Assembly (NCBI RefSeq): GCF_000247815.1
Contig: NC_021674.1
Location: 33,281,462 to 33,345,461 of the forward strand
Reading direction: 5' to 3'
Length of the DNA stretch: 64,000 bases
DNA from: Ficedula albicollis
Lineage: Eukaryota > Chordata > Aves > Passeriformes > Muscicapidae
The position numbers were made by a program, and so were the translations under genes. Of the stretch, positions 12,910-29,903 are shown piece after piece. Each line of letters opens with the position of its first letter. Within the stretch, counting starts at the first letter, position 1. The notes beneath the pieces are model-generated. The model was given only the letters and a program-made list of their open reading frames with translations. It was not told where the DNA came from and did not search any database.

Positions 12910-15900
12910 CGTGGTTTTTGAACCAGCACTAGTCTCACTTTGCTACTTGACTTACAACCTAAACCAGAGATGACTGGGGAGTTTTAGAATTGAACCTAAG
13001 ACTTATTTTCCTTAGTATGGGGAAAAAAAACCCACAGAAACCCCACATGGAAGCATACAACACTGACAGCCTGCCTGTGTCCACGATCAATGACAAGCCA
13101 GGCTAGCCCAAACCTGCTTTGTTTTGTATTAACCAAATAAAATTTCAGGCTCTTAGGATGTTTGCACATTGAGGCCCAAAACAAAACTGATACTGCTGCC
13201 AGTTCCTTCCATTTTTCTTATGCTTTTTCTCTACAGATAAACTACTATTGTTTTTCTTTTGACATACAGTTTTATCAAAAGGAAAAAGTATTGTTCTTTT
13301 TATCATATCAATAAAGCAAAAAAAAAAGTTTTAAGTTACTTAGATTAGTTTATTTTCCAACCTATTCCTATAATTCAAACTGGATGACATTACTAGCTTT
13401 AAAATGCAGTGCATCAGACATGTCCTTTTCTAAATTCATCACCTTTAGTGATACAACCCCCTTTCTTTCCATTAAAGATATTAGGAAATCAGTAAGACAA
13501 CAGGAATCACGCACTATGTTCTTCCAGACAGCTGGCAGTCAAACATCTTCTGAGAGCAGACAATTTAAATTATGTGTAAAACCATGATTTCACAAATGTA
13601 TGAGCTGTTCATAAAACGCCAATGTAGAATATCCTAAATAAACTATTCCCTTTTAAAGCTTTTGAACACTTGGCTAGCACATGTCTGCAGGATGCATTTT
13701 TTCTCACTCTTAGACCTTCCTTCCACAGGCAGTGTATAAACAGTGCTGTCAGATACAATTTCTGATGCTACTGTGATGCTACTAGGATAGCAGGTGATGT
13801 GTGTCTGAGGCAGGCTAGACCTGCCCAGGGACAGCAAAAAGGAGTGGAGTACCACCTGGCATTCATCCAATATGTCAAGCCCAGGAGGAAATTAGAAGTT
13901 TAACAGGAAAAAATAAAACTGTGAAACAAAAAGCTCACTCTGTATCTAGTTCTGAAACACTGGAATAACTAGCTGATTGCCTTAATGAGAGGTCTTTTGG
14001 GGGAAAAGAGCAGGGGCCTATTGAGGGCGCTGAAGAGATGTTTAATCCAGACCACAGCTGAAGACCTGTTCCTGACAGAAAGGGAAAACTGCGCTCCATG
14101 CATGTGCACTGGCACAGAAGGGTGAATATGCCCCTATCAGAAAACAGCAGGCTATGATAAGCCAGAATACATAAGATTAACTCAATGTAAGTACAAAGTA
14201 GAATGAAATATAATTTAGAAATGTGATGTGATGCATGGGACAAATTAAAGCTAAAGCAGTAAATTTAAGGCCTGTATAACTCAAGCACTCAGTATCCAAT
14301 GAGTTCTTGGATTTCTACAGAATGTGTGCATTCTTAATATCTCTGATCAACTCCTCAAGGATTTCCAGCCAGAATTTCTTCCCATATCTCTCTATTTTGG
14401 GGCCATTTTTTTTAAACAATGCTATGATCAGGAAACAGTTGATACAGCACACGTATGTTCAGTTGCAGTGAGGTACAGCTTTTGTTCTGATGTTGATCAT
14501 TTTCTCACTCCCCCAGTTCTAGTCCAACATTCTTGGACAATCCTGTTTGATGACAAACTATAGCCAGTCAATGAGGTCTATCAATACCAAAGACAGTTTT
14601 TGTGCTATACTTGACATGGGGTGAATCTAAAAAAATTCTAATCCTGCTCTGTGGTCCTGGTCTCCTTTGGATCACGGTGCATGTGGCACCCAGACCTAAA
14701 TTAGAACATTGCAGAATTGTATTTCTCAGGGCAGATCAACAGATTATCCTTGAAAGGCTCTGGATGCTACAACCTGTTCCAATCAGAAATGACTGAATAC
14801 TTGGCACCAAGTTACAGGAAGCCTTTTTCACATTGTTCTTGGAGTCCTTCTTACTTTTGAAGGTGTTAGTAGAAAACAACTGCTATTTATGCCATGAGAA
14901 GGAACCATGTACATATATAGGGTGGTTACATGGGAACAAGGCTTTCAGAGCCCACAATGCCTGTACTCCATAAACCAATATCCAGAGACACCACTCCATC
15001 CATCAGGATTCCTTAGCAGAAGGCCATTACTTTAAAAAAAATTAATTCCCAGCATATTGTTCTACGTACAACTGAATAGAATACATTTTCCCTTGAAACA
15101 GTAAAAAAAAATAATTCCCAGCATATTGTTCTACCTACAACTGAATAGAATACATTTTCCCTTGAAACAGTATTTTCCTTCATTTTACCAGATCAGATGT
15201 AGCCATTATACAGATTTTCTTCATTGTTACTATACACTATTACAATTTAGGAGAAAAACACAAAATAATTAGATTAAGCATTAAGCAACTTAGATTTAGC
15301 ATTAGATTTAGGATTAAGCAACACGTCTATTTGAGTAAGAGCACTGAGAAAAAGTAAAAATTTCCTCTAAATTAATCTCAAACAGAGAACTCTGAGTCAA
15401 AGAAGATCTAGCAATAAGTTTACATAAGCACTGTAAAACAGTTAGATATAAAGTAGCACAGCTAGAGTCATAGCTTGCAGGAAAAGTCACAAAAAAGCTG
15501 AACTCCTATGTATTCTTTCTACTTAATGAACTCTCTTAGGGTATACAGACTGAAAATTGGTGAGAAAATGGTCAAATAATTGCATTATTTGATCTTTCAC
15601 TTGTAATGGGGAAAAAATAAAGTATTTAATTTAAAAAAGTCTCTACCAGATATCTTGGAAATAAAGGAAGGTTATACAAACACTACATTGAGCTCACAGT
15701 TCAAATGCTTGTGGGTAGCTAACTAAAGTTCACAGACCTGTATGTAATTGCTGTCTACAGGAAATACTTGTGTTAGCAAAAGAATTTTCTCCCCGCTCCT
15801 TCACCTTTGCCCTTCCACAAACTCAGCAGCAAAGAAACCTCCTAAGAGCATTTCTGTGATGAACGGGGCTTTCCCCACCTCTACAAGATGAACTAAATCC

Positions 15901-18066
15901 AACAGTCAGGAACAGAATCTGTCAACTTCCCAGAACCATGATTTTAGCAACTATCAATCGATAAAAGACATACTTTTATACAAATTGAAGCAAAATAATC
16001 TACTCCCTTTTCATTTATCTTTGTCTAAATTTCACTTTTTTTTTTTTTTTTAAAGCTTGCAACATTAGTAAGAGCACAAAATTTGGGCTTATTTTAATGT
16101 CAATTGGCAGTGACTTCAATGGCATCATACACAAAACAGCAATCAGGTAGGAAGAAAGTTCATAAATTGAACTTGAAATAAAATTTCCCTGAGCACTGAA
16201 ATTGGGTGATCGAATTCCATGTGGTTAAAATTCTGTGCATTTCAGACAAAACAAATCCCTGACATTAAAAGTCTGCAAACTTTGCTTTGCTTAATTCCTA
16301 ACTAAGCTCTTCACTACAAATGTCCCATGGTAACATTATATTACAAAATAAAAATCTCTTTTTCTTTTAAAACCAAGACAGTAGATGTGATATCATTAGA
16401 TAGCCTGAATAGGGAAACTTGGAAGTTGAAACATTTTTAAAAATAATAAATGGTTGGTTTTTTTTTCCAATCTTTTCCCCCTAGCTTGAGATACCTTGAA
16501 AGGAATAGAAACTTTGCATTTATCAAAAATGCTTGTGTTTTCCCAGGACCTAAATGATATATTGCCATTCACAAAGTGCCATTTACTGCCATAACAATAC
16601 ATTTTTCCATGGGAAAGTGGCACTTTAGTGTATGAACAAGTATCAAAGTTCCTTTACAGGAAAAGTTGTATAATCTCACTTATATATGCAAGACCCGACA
16701 AGTAATTACCAGTGTGTACCCTGGAAAGCTGATGCTTTCATTCAATTTTCTTTACAATTTTTAAGTTAAATCAATAGTTTTCATAACCCAGGTTCTGGAT
16801 ATCAGAAACTTTAAGGACACCACCTCTGCATTTCAAAGTCCCAACATGCACTCCATTCACTGAGAAAATTACAATGGTCTTGTGTTGTATATTCCAAGGG
16901 AGAAAGATGGCTGAGAGGGCTGTGATGGATTTACAAAAGTAACAAAATATTTGCAAAATACCCCTTTGAATCAGAACACTCATCCAGTTTCATCCTATTT
17001 TTTCCGATATGCAGATTCACTCTCAGCAAATGTTATGCTCAGTTTTCATTCTCCTTACTTTGAGCTTTTTTCTCCCTTTCATGCACACCTGGTCTTTACA
17101 TGTACCCAGAGCAAGAAAAAAGTGATTTTAGCAAGCAACAAGGAGCAGCTGGCATTTCTATTACACCTGAAAAAATGCAGGCTGAGAGCAAAGAACATAA
17201 TTATTTTTGGTCACCACAACACTTGTGGATCCTAGCAAATTCCTTGCATCACCTCCAAACAAAAACTCCAAATTTACACCACAAAGCTCTCTTGTAATCA
17301 TTACAGAACTAAAGAAAGTGCAAAATTGGATCAGAAATATGAACCACAAGGTTATTCAAATCTACTGTTGTATTTCTCCTACAGTTTATGATAACTGACT
17401 CCTCTCCTTATGTTCATACTGTTTTTTACACAAATGTCATGCCAAAAAACCTACATGTCAAAATACATTCTTCTGTCATGAATTAAGACCTTTAAAATTG
17501 AGTATTGAGTTATGACTATAAAGGAATACATTTTCCTTTCATTTATGACTTGTCTTGCATCTGATTTGGCTGCATATGAAAATTTTACCTTTAAATTCTT
17601 ATACATTCATGAACAGAATGAAGCAAAGTACAAAGTAATTCTGAAACTCAAGACATTTCCCTCTAAGGAAACTTTCATGATACAGAAAGATTTTAAAACA
17701 AAAATTTAAAAATCACATTAGGTAAGTTTTCATTGTTAGCTTTTGTTATGAGAGCCATATGAGAACAAACGAAGTACAGTCATTCCTTTTTTCCACCAAT
17801 GTGGAAATAATTCTCTTGTTTACATGTTATGACAGAAAAGAGTAATTCATTCCATCGATTCCTGTTTAAGTTACAGTTAAAATGTACTTTTAAAGTATTT
17901 CACATGCTTTGTGACATTTGGCCATTCATCTAAAATATAAATCAGCTGTGTAAAATTGTAAAATTGTAAGCTTTAGGTCTTATAACAAGTATCTAAAATA
18001 TCAAGCTTTCAAATACCAAATACTTCCCTGGTTTTGATTTGATTTTGTCTTTTGTGGGTTTTGTGG
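12910..18066 (-). other. SMYD3: SMYD3 giant intron, block 3
   Basis: AT-rich intronic sequence. Apart from the 69-bp duplication at 15033-15172 and a 16-base-scale T run near 16038-16053, I see no gene or recognised repeat. The short frames show no familiar domain. Confidence 0.7.
15033..15172. repeat. 69-bp tandem duplication, two copies
   Basis: AATTCCCAGCATATTGTTCT begins at 15044 and 15113. Each copy is preceded by a run of A, and the copies differ by a G/C change (CTACGTAC versus CTACCTAC). The A runs at both junctions could have helped slippage or unequal exchange. Confidence 0.9.
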
Positions 18067-18085
18067 TTTTTTTTTTTTTTTTTTT
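18067..18085. repeat. 19-base T run flanking the G tract
   Basis: A homopolymer of T followed by GTTTTTAAT and then the long G run. Homopolymers of this kind are hard for sequencing and assembly, which matters for judging the neighbouring tract. Confidence 0.9.
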
Positions 18086-18094
18086 GTTTTTAAT

Positions 18095-22299
<4,205 letters not shown>

Positions 22300-22682
22300 C
22301 TGGAGAGCCACAAAGATGATGAGGAGGCTGATGTAGGAGCTGGGCCTGTTTAGCCTACAGAAGAAGTGTCTTAGAGGGGATCTCATTAATGCATATGAAT
22401 ATCTCAAAGGTGGGTGCCAAGTGGATGGTGCCAGACTCTGTCTCCAGTGGTGCCCAGTGAGAGGATGAAAAGCAGTGTTAACTACAAGAGAAGTTTCACC
22501 TCAACATGAGGAAGCACTTCTTTACACTAAGGATGGCAGAGCACTGGAACAAGGTGGAATCTCCCACTCTGGAGATATACAAAACCCACCCAGATCTGCC
22601 CTGCACAACCTGCTCTAGGTGACCCTGCCTTGGCAGGGGGGTTGGACTGGATGATCTCCAGAGGTTTTGTGATTCAGTGATG
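22300..22682 (+). mobile_element. CR1 LINE 3'-end fragment, sense
   Basis: Contains, in order, GAGCTGGGCCTGTTTAGCCT, GAGGGGATCTCATTAATGCA, GTGCCAGACTCTGTCTCCAG, CAACATGAGGAAGCACTTCT, GGCAGAGCACTGGAACAAGG and GGTTGGACTGGATGATCTCC, ending TTTTGTGATTCAGTGATG. This is the standard order of the CR1 reverse-transcriptase C-terminus and 3' UTR in birds. The left end (about 22300) is approximate, being 5' truncated as usual for CR1. Stops and indels leave no usable coding frame. It lies opposite to SMYD3. Confidence 0.93.
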
Positions 22683-23215
22683 TGCCAGAGCACAGAGAGG
22701 CTGCACAGCCCACCCTGTCCCCTGTCCCCAGCCTGCCTCGGCAGGGTGATGCTGCCCCTCAACATCTGCAGCACGGACAGCGAGGGAGCGGCTGCCATGG
22801 GGAGCTGCTGTCCTGAACCCCACCAGGCAAGGGGAGCAAGGCAATGGCTGTGCCCTCAAATGTGACTGTTCCAGGCCAGGAGGGCACCCAGAAAATACAC
22901 CCAGCACTAAAGATATCAGGCTCCAAATTCAACACTAAACCAAACACAGCTGGTGTGCTCTGGTGCGCCCTGCTAGCATTCACACTTACCAAACATTTCT
23001 GACTTGGGGTCAAAGAAAGTCTGAGCTGGCTCCTGTCTCTTAGTGAGCTGAGAAAGTCGCTTTTTCCCCAGAATGGTGGCTTTCTGTCACCAAGAAGCCC
23101 TGAGGCTGTCAGAGCACAAATGTGACAGAGCTCCTTGTCCATGCCCACAGCCACCAGCCTGTCCCTGCCCTGTCCCTGCCCCGAGCCCCAGTGCTGACTG
23201 TGCACAATGTACATG
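22683..23215. other. GC-richer patch next to CR1, unidentified
   Basis: Clearly GC-richer than its surroundings, with pyrimidine-rich CTGTCCCTGCCC-type motifs (22705-22730 and 23155-23180). Frames of up to 151 codons exist on the minus strand (22759-23214), but I recognise no domain in them. It could be a diverged repeat, a regulatory element or simply GC-rich intron. Confidence 0.4.
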
Positions 23216-25778
23216 AGTCGCTTTCTTCACTCAACCAGGTCATGGCAAAACACTACTATGAAAAAGATTACAGTACTTAAGGCACAATCACAACAGAAAC
23301 CTAATTATTCACCTGACAGCAAATACTTTTTGTTCCTCCACCCCTCCCACCATGAGGGATGAAGATTCCAAACAAAAAAAAAAACAAAAAGACTACAGAA
23401 AGCAGCTTTAGTGGAAAGCCAGTAAACAGATGCCTTCAAAACAGGTGTGACAAGAAAACCAGATTCTGGAAGAATTTAAATTATTTGCTTTCAATAAAAG
23501 AACAAAATATTTAGAAGGCTGTCTTGCCCCTTCCTCTTCTTTCATGGGGAAATAGCTCTCAGTAGACAAACGTTTTCTATACACGAGAAAAACAATTTGT
23601 CATCAATAGTGTATTTTCAAAAATTATACTCTTGTTTGTGTATTGAAATCATGTGCAGTTTCTGGCTCCAATACAAGTTATTCATAATGATTTTTAGGAA
23701 AGAAAAAAAGTGGTATTTTTCCCTGAGAGAACCAAATAAGTTTAAATGGCACATATAAATGTGTGTAGGAAAATAATGCATGTGAGAAAATAATGTATGT
23801 ATCTAGAGAAACATTCACTGCTATTCATATTCAGTGGACAAATACTATGAACTGTTTTTCTTGGAGTCACTGAAAGTGCACAATGAAATTTGTGCTATTT
23901 TCCACTTCAGGAGGAACTGGTTGGGATGAATGGCAACTTATGTCCTTCTGTTTTCACAGAACACCCCAACTAGAGAGTCTTATTTTTAAAAACTGTGAGA
24001 AAAATTTTGGTTTCAGATCACACACCCATTTGCCCAAGTTTATATCATATCTCAAAAATAATTAAACAAATTTCTGGTTCTTTGAAGTCTTCATATATGC
24101 TTTTACAGGTATGCATGCTGCATACGGTCTTCTGTGAATAATGCCAAAAGTACAAGTCTTTCTCAGGAAAAAAACCAATTCTTGTCATACAAATCATAGT
24201 CTCACTGGAAATACCAGTTTTCACTTCTAGGATCAGTCCATAAGCCTCAACAACAACACCAAGTGAAAGAATAATGCAGATTCTTGGATGATTCATGCTG
24301 CTTTCAAGAACTTTTCTACAGCTTTCCTGCAAGACAGTAAAAAAGCAACTCTCTAGATGCCATGAATAGAGGAGTGCCAAAACATTTAGATTTGCAGACC
24401 AGACACCTCGTTCTCAAGCAAGTAAGATTTTAACCAAATTATAGTGGTTGGTGTTAGACAGGACAGGGTACTTGAACTATGTTTTACCCAGGCAATATGT
24501 CTCCTGGAGATTGTAACCGAAAGCAGCTGGGGCTCAGCCAAATGAGAGAAGAAGAGGAACACTAAGGATAAGCTGTAAACTGGGATTAACTGATGGTTTG
24601 TCAGTAAATGTCATCTTGCAAAATCTCGAGAGTTTTGTAGAAATGGCAATTCAAGCACATTGAACTTAAGCGATGACCTTTATGAGATGTGGGGAGTTTT
24701 CTGAATTATTTTCCAGGGATTTCCTATTTGTAGGATTTTTTTTTTTTTTTAATGAAGTCTCATTCTAAACTGGCATGAGTCAGGCACTTGGAGCTCAACC
24801 AGCCACATCACTACAAAGCACACCCAACCACAAAAATAAAAGATGTTATTCTAAAATTAAAATAAATGTTTCTAATAATGATGGTAAGCAATCTGCGTAT
24901 CATGCTATTGAGCTAATTTGATTTCTCAAGTCAAGAACAACCAGAAGATGCCTGTGCTAATGTGACCGTGCTTGTAACAATCAGGACCATCCAACTTCTG
25001 ACTTTTAATACTGGACCAGTTCCTCAGCTGTGCATATCAGCACAGTTCAAGCAGATTTCACATGGTACTGATACAACTTACAGCAATGAAGGAATCATCA
25101 GACAGTGAGAAAAATGTAATATAATTAGGGAGGAAGTCGGTTGCTTTCTTTGTAATGTTAAATATACTACCTAGGCCAAACTAATTTGCTGAAATCTTTT
25201 TGTCTGACATTCACTCTCATTTCGTTTTAGCACATATCCCTGTTCAGGTTAGAATTAATTAAACATTACTACAAGAAAGAAAATGGCAATAAGTTCATTA
25301 ATTGGTACTGACAGCAGTTTCATTGACAGCACTCTTTTTTACTGTACAGCAGTATATTTGTCAAAATGTGGATTCTCTGCTCTGAGAACATGAAAACATA
25401 AAACCAACCGACTTTTATGTGGAAATATCAGCAAATTGATCAAATAAAAATGTAGAAGATTTATCACAGAAGTCCTTGACCTCCAAGACAGCTTTTCAAG
25501 TCAGTTAACTTCCCTTCTTGAAGTAGAAAAATTTTCTTATGCTTATCTCAGACTGTGTGGGTGGATGAATGAAATCAAGCGTCTGTGAATCTCTCACAAA
25601 GATACGATGTCTCTGTTCTCAGGCTCTAACAGCATCTCTTGGTTTTTTAAACCAACATGCCTGATGAATGATACAATTTTCACCATCATTCTATATATTC
25701 AAAAGAATGTGCATAATTATTTTCTAAAAATATGCCTGATACCATCTCTGTCTAGATTTTTGGACCGTCTAGCTCGAG

Positions 25779-26006
25779 CCCTATTTTGGCACCCTATTTT
25801 GGCAGCACTCATCGTAGGATCTGAGCACTTTCCAACTGCCAGTCTGTACTCTGTATTCTGCAAGCCTGTCTTGTCCCAAAAGCTCTCCCAACAGCACAGC
25901 CCTATTTTGGCAGCACTCATTGTAGGATCTGAGCACTTTCCGACTGCCAGTCTGTACTCTGTATTCTGCAAGCCTGTCTTGTCCCAAAAGCTCTCCCAAC
26001 AGCACA
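25779..26006. repeat. 108-bp tandem duplication with a short extra start copy
   Basis: CCCTATTTTGGCAGCACTCA starts at 25792 and 25900, giving two 108-bp units. They differ by about two substitutions (CATCGTAGG/CATTGTAGG and TTCCAACTG/TTCCGACTG). A 13-base partial copy, CCCTATTTTGGCA, precedes the first unit at 25779. The duplication makes internally repeated frames on both strands (for example 25607-26047), which look incidental. Confidence 0.93.
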
Positions 26007-26492
26007 TATCTGTTTATTGTCTCGTTCTGAAAATCCCCTTCTTCTGAAGATAACTCTATGGCTATGAAGAACTTCACAGGCAGCCACAAAAACACTGTGC
26101 CTGTGCCAATACTGTGTGAGACTAGATTGAATAAAGGAACCCTAAGTCATCATTCTGCCTCATGCCTTGCCCTTCCTTCCAAAATGTGCCAAAATTATAT
26201 CTATGTAGAGACATTAATAGGGAATGGCAACACTTAGGATACTTCCAAGAGCAGTCCCCATTAGTTGCTGAATACAAAGAAGTCAACATCTTACACTGTT
26301 CACTGCAGTAAACACAGCAGAATCAAAGGCAGTAGAGAGGATACAGAGGCCACACTGTACCCAAGGACAGTGTTCCATTCCCATGCCAGAACAACCATTC
26401 TGGCTGGTGGGCTGCCATGCACATGCTCTGAAACAGAATCTAAAATCAATCAGCAGCAGCCTCCAGTGCCACACACATCCCTGAACAAAATT

Positions 26493-26533
26493 CATTTTCT
26501 GAAACATGCAAGCCATTTTCTGAAACACCCAAG
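26493..26533. repeat. 21-bp tandem duplication
   Basis: CATTTTCTGAAACATGCAAG at 26493 is followed by CATTTTCTGAAACACCCAAG at 26514, with two substitutions. Confidence 0.8.
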
Positions 26534-27056
26534 TCATCCTTGTATTGACTCTGCCAGATAAATAAGCTTTAGATAGCTTGTGAACAACTTCAGACCTCAT
26601 AGTGAAAAAAGTAAATCTAAGTATTTGAAAGTCTAGATTTTAAGGTATGGTCAGACAGGCACTGCATAGTGACTTAAATTAGCATTAAACTAGTTAGAGT
26701 TTACCTGTCATGAAAGAGAGGCTTGCAACAATCAGTTACTGCATCTCAGCTTAAGGGCAGTAACTTCTAAAGACATGCTAACTTAATAATTTACAATCAT
26801 CTTCTCACAATTCTAATTTACATGACATTGCTTCAGCAAATAGATTATGCAGGTTGCAAATGACCTGCAGGGATATCATTGTATTAGTTAAAATTGTAAC
26901 AATGCAAATCAGGACAGTCCCCTGGCTATACACTCAGTCAAAAATCATTATTCTAGTGGTGCCAAATGTAGAATACATAACATACTAATAGGGTTTTCAC
27001 AAACTGTGGCACATCAGTAAAAATATAGCAGCTCCTGCCTTCCTGTTATCTTCCTG

Positions 27057-27112
27057 GTTTTTTGGGTTTTTTTGTGTGGGTTTTTGTTTTTTTGTTTTTT
27101 TGTTTTTTTTTT
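27057..27112. repeat. T-rich low-complexity tract with G spacers
   Basis: A T-rich run broken by single G or short G groups (GTTTTTTTG-type units). In the SMYD3 sense it is an A-rich tract. It may be a degraded retrotransposon tail or a simple repeat. Confidence 0.8.
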
Positions 27113-29760
27113 GCAATGGCACACGTAAAGGTAAAACAAAATGTAGCAAGTATAGGAAAGGAGTGATAAAGACAGTGAGTGAGGAAAAAAAAGGTGTTAT
27201 TTGCCTGCAATGCCCACTAATTCCTGCAGAAAAATAACTGAGAACATAAGCACTAATTTTCCAGCCTCTGACTTGCAAAATACTTCCTCTGTGGCTTTGG
27301 TCAATTCGCTTACCCTCTATGTGACCCAGAGCTCTGCTTTTAATAGAAATTGTTTTATCTAACTCTACAGCTCTGTATCCCAGTTTTCTTTGTTTTCTCC
27401 CTGTCCTGTGAGGCTTACAATACCATTTCATAAGAAAGTGATGCAACAACAACAAAAATCTCAGGCGCTTGGTCCTTGTTTCCTACAACTTGCCCTAATG
27501 TCACACCCTGTTTTTTCCAGTGAATATGCTCAGAGTCAAGCTACAGCCAAACCCCTTGGAATGTAAAATCTGTTCATGTGACATAAACCCAAACAAGCTA
27601 AACATTACTGTTTCAAACATATCTGAACTGTTAACCAGAATTAACTGACTTTGATTATACTGTCTCGTACGGCTGACAGACAGATTCCGAATTCTCAAAC
27701 ACTGTTATGTAAAAATGTGCTTCTACATGAAAAAGATATCCAGAGGTCTTTCTTCAACTATTTTGGGTAATTTTAGCCTCTATTTCTTTTATTTGTAAAA
27801 AACATGGCCCTCTGTAATGTTGCTTAACCAACTGTGTTTTTCAATTATTCCAGGGTAGAAAACAGCAAGGTTCTTTAAATGTAGATTTACAAGGTAGCAG
27901 CATCTTGTGTGACAGATAAAATTACAGTAGTTACACTTATTGTAAATGAAGTACTTCTCAGTGAAAGATTGTTTTAACTCAATTATACTTTCATTCAAGA
28001 GGAAAACAAAAAGTATAAATAACAAATACTAAGTGCTTAAAGAAACTGTGGTTCATGGGAAGAAAAAGTTTTCTCAAAAGAGGCCCTGAATACTTGTTGC
28101 AACTTTACTTGCTCAAAACCAACTGAATTGAGGATTTCCCTTGCCCTTAATAACATCACAGAAGTTTAATCATGAGCCATTGTCATCACTGAGCAAACAG
28201 ATCTAAATTTTTCTTTTTATTGCAGATGGTAACGAGTGGGTAAGAAGCGATGAACATTCTTTCAAGGAATTGCTTTTCCATGTGTCTCAAACATCCCCCA
28301 ACAATATTATTTCATATACTGAGAAGTAAATTCTCTCTTTAAAGAGAATTTTGTCCTTGGTCTTTAAGGCCACCAGAAGAAGTTAGGAAGAAGACAGCAA
28401 CATCTGCTATCATAGGCAGATGCCCAGTACTGTCATGACTAAGGTCATTCTGTCTTCAGCATCTGTCCTACAGCACTCAAACCCATCATCTGTCGGCATT
28501 AGAAGGGCAGACATTATACTTGGTCTCTGCACAGGCTGAAAGGAGTCACCAAAAGACATCAGCACAGGACAAGGTAAAACCTCTTGGCTGTCTGGCAAAT
28601 TGTGATGCAGAAAAACAACTCTGATTCCCCAATTTCAGCATTAGAAGAGTGGAGAAACAGATTCCCCATGTCCAGCATGTTAGCACAAGTTATAAGCCAC
28701 AAGCATCTGACACAGAGCTCATGACACTCAATGGAAAAACTCTCACTGACTTCAAAGTGTTTTGATCTAGTGTTTTTCTATACAAACCTGAGAGCAGATG
28801 ATTTGCAGAAAATGAAAAAAACAGAGTATATTTTCACACTATTATTTCATCGGTCCTTTGGCAGAATAACATCTGCTCCATAAAAAAGGATTTTTTTCTC
28901 TTCTATTCCTAAGGAATTTTCCTTCAACTTTTATTTATAATCATTATATTTAAATAGAAACCACTTTTATAAAAAAAAAAATATATAATATAATTGGTGT
29001 AATATTTGCTCTGGTGCTAAAAAGCATTTCCACTGCTTCTGGTAGAACATTAATATATACACCAAAAAAATCACTGGGAACAAAGAATTCTGGGTTAAAA
29101 TAATCTTCAGCAGTACTCCAGAGCAGTATTAAAATTTCGTGAGGAACTAAGCAAAAAAAAGTATTTCATTGTCCACATATTTATCATTACCATCCTTATT
29201 TCAGACCAATTTGTGCTAGTCCAGTAAAGTATTCAAAAGCATTTACCCAAAAAAGCAATAGTAGGATGATCACAAGTGTTTCCAAGATAACTGTCTATGC
29301 TTTGATAGGAATGATATAAAGCTATATAGGCACCAATAGTGCCTAATTTTTCATGATCAGAAATGGAGACTAGTCACAGCCAACCCCTCTGATCTCTGAG
29401 GACCAGCTGGAATGCAAATTTCTATAGTTGTAGTGCAACAGGCCCACCTCTGCCATCACCTTCTACTCACCACAGTAGCAGCTACTGAAAAGAGCATAAC
29501 TACACATCCTACTTTTGCTCTCCACAACAGTTTCAAGCTGAGTGCCAGATGGTGATACCTTCTCAGCACCACAGGAAAACACTAGCTTTAGAAATGATCA
29601 TGACTGATAAAGTTAAAACCTACCCTTCTATATTACAGTATTGATTCCAGTTTTTAAACATCTTTGATTTGACATGGCAAGATAGTCACCAAGGTAAGAC
29701 AAGAAAACTCAGTCAATAAAGAAAAGTTTAAAATTTGCAAACTGGAGATGAAATTACGCT

Positions 29761-29903
29761 CATCTTCTGAATGATGCTGCAAAGTTTTATTAGTCTTTAT
29801 TTACTTGCCATCTGAATTTTAAGTGATCACCATCTTCTGAATGATGCCGCAAAGTTTTCTTAGTCTTTCTCTATTTACTTGCCATCTGAATTTTAAGTGA
29901 TCA
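29761..29903. repeat. 70-bp tandem duplication, two copies
   Basis: CATCTTCTGAATGATG begins at 29761 and 29831; both units end CTGAATTTTAAGTGATCA. Differences are a T/C, an A/C and a 4-base indel near the middle (TTTATTTACTT versus TTTCTCTATTTACTT), so it is more diverged than most others here. Confidence 0.92.

Noticed and set aside
22759..23214. 151-codon minus-strand frame in the GC-rich patch
   Set aside because: GC-rich sequence has fewer stops, and the predicted peptide shows no domain or splice context that I recognise.
25607..26095. Internally repeated protein-like frames on both strands
   Set aside because: The apparent protein repeats follow from the 108-bp DNA duplication (108 is a multiple of three), not from a repeat-domain protein.
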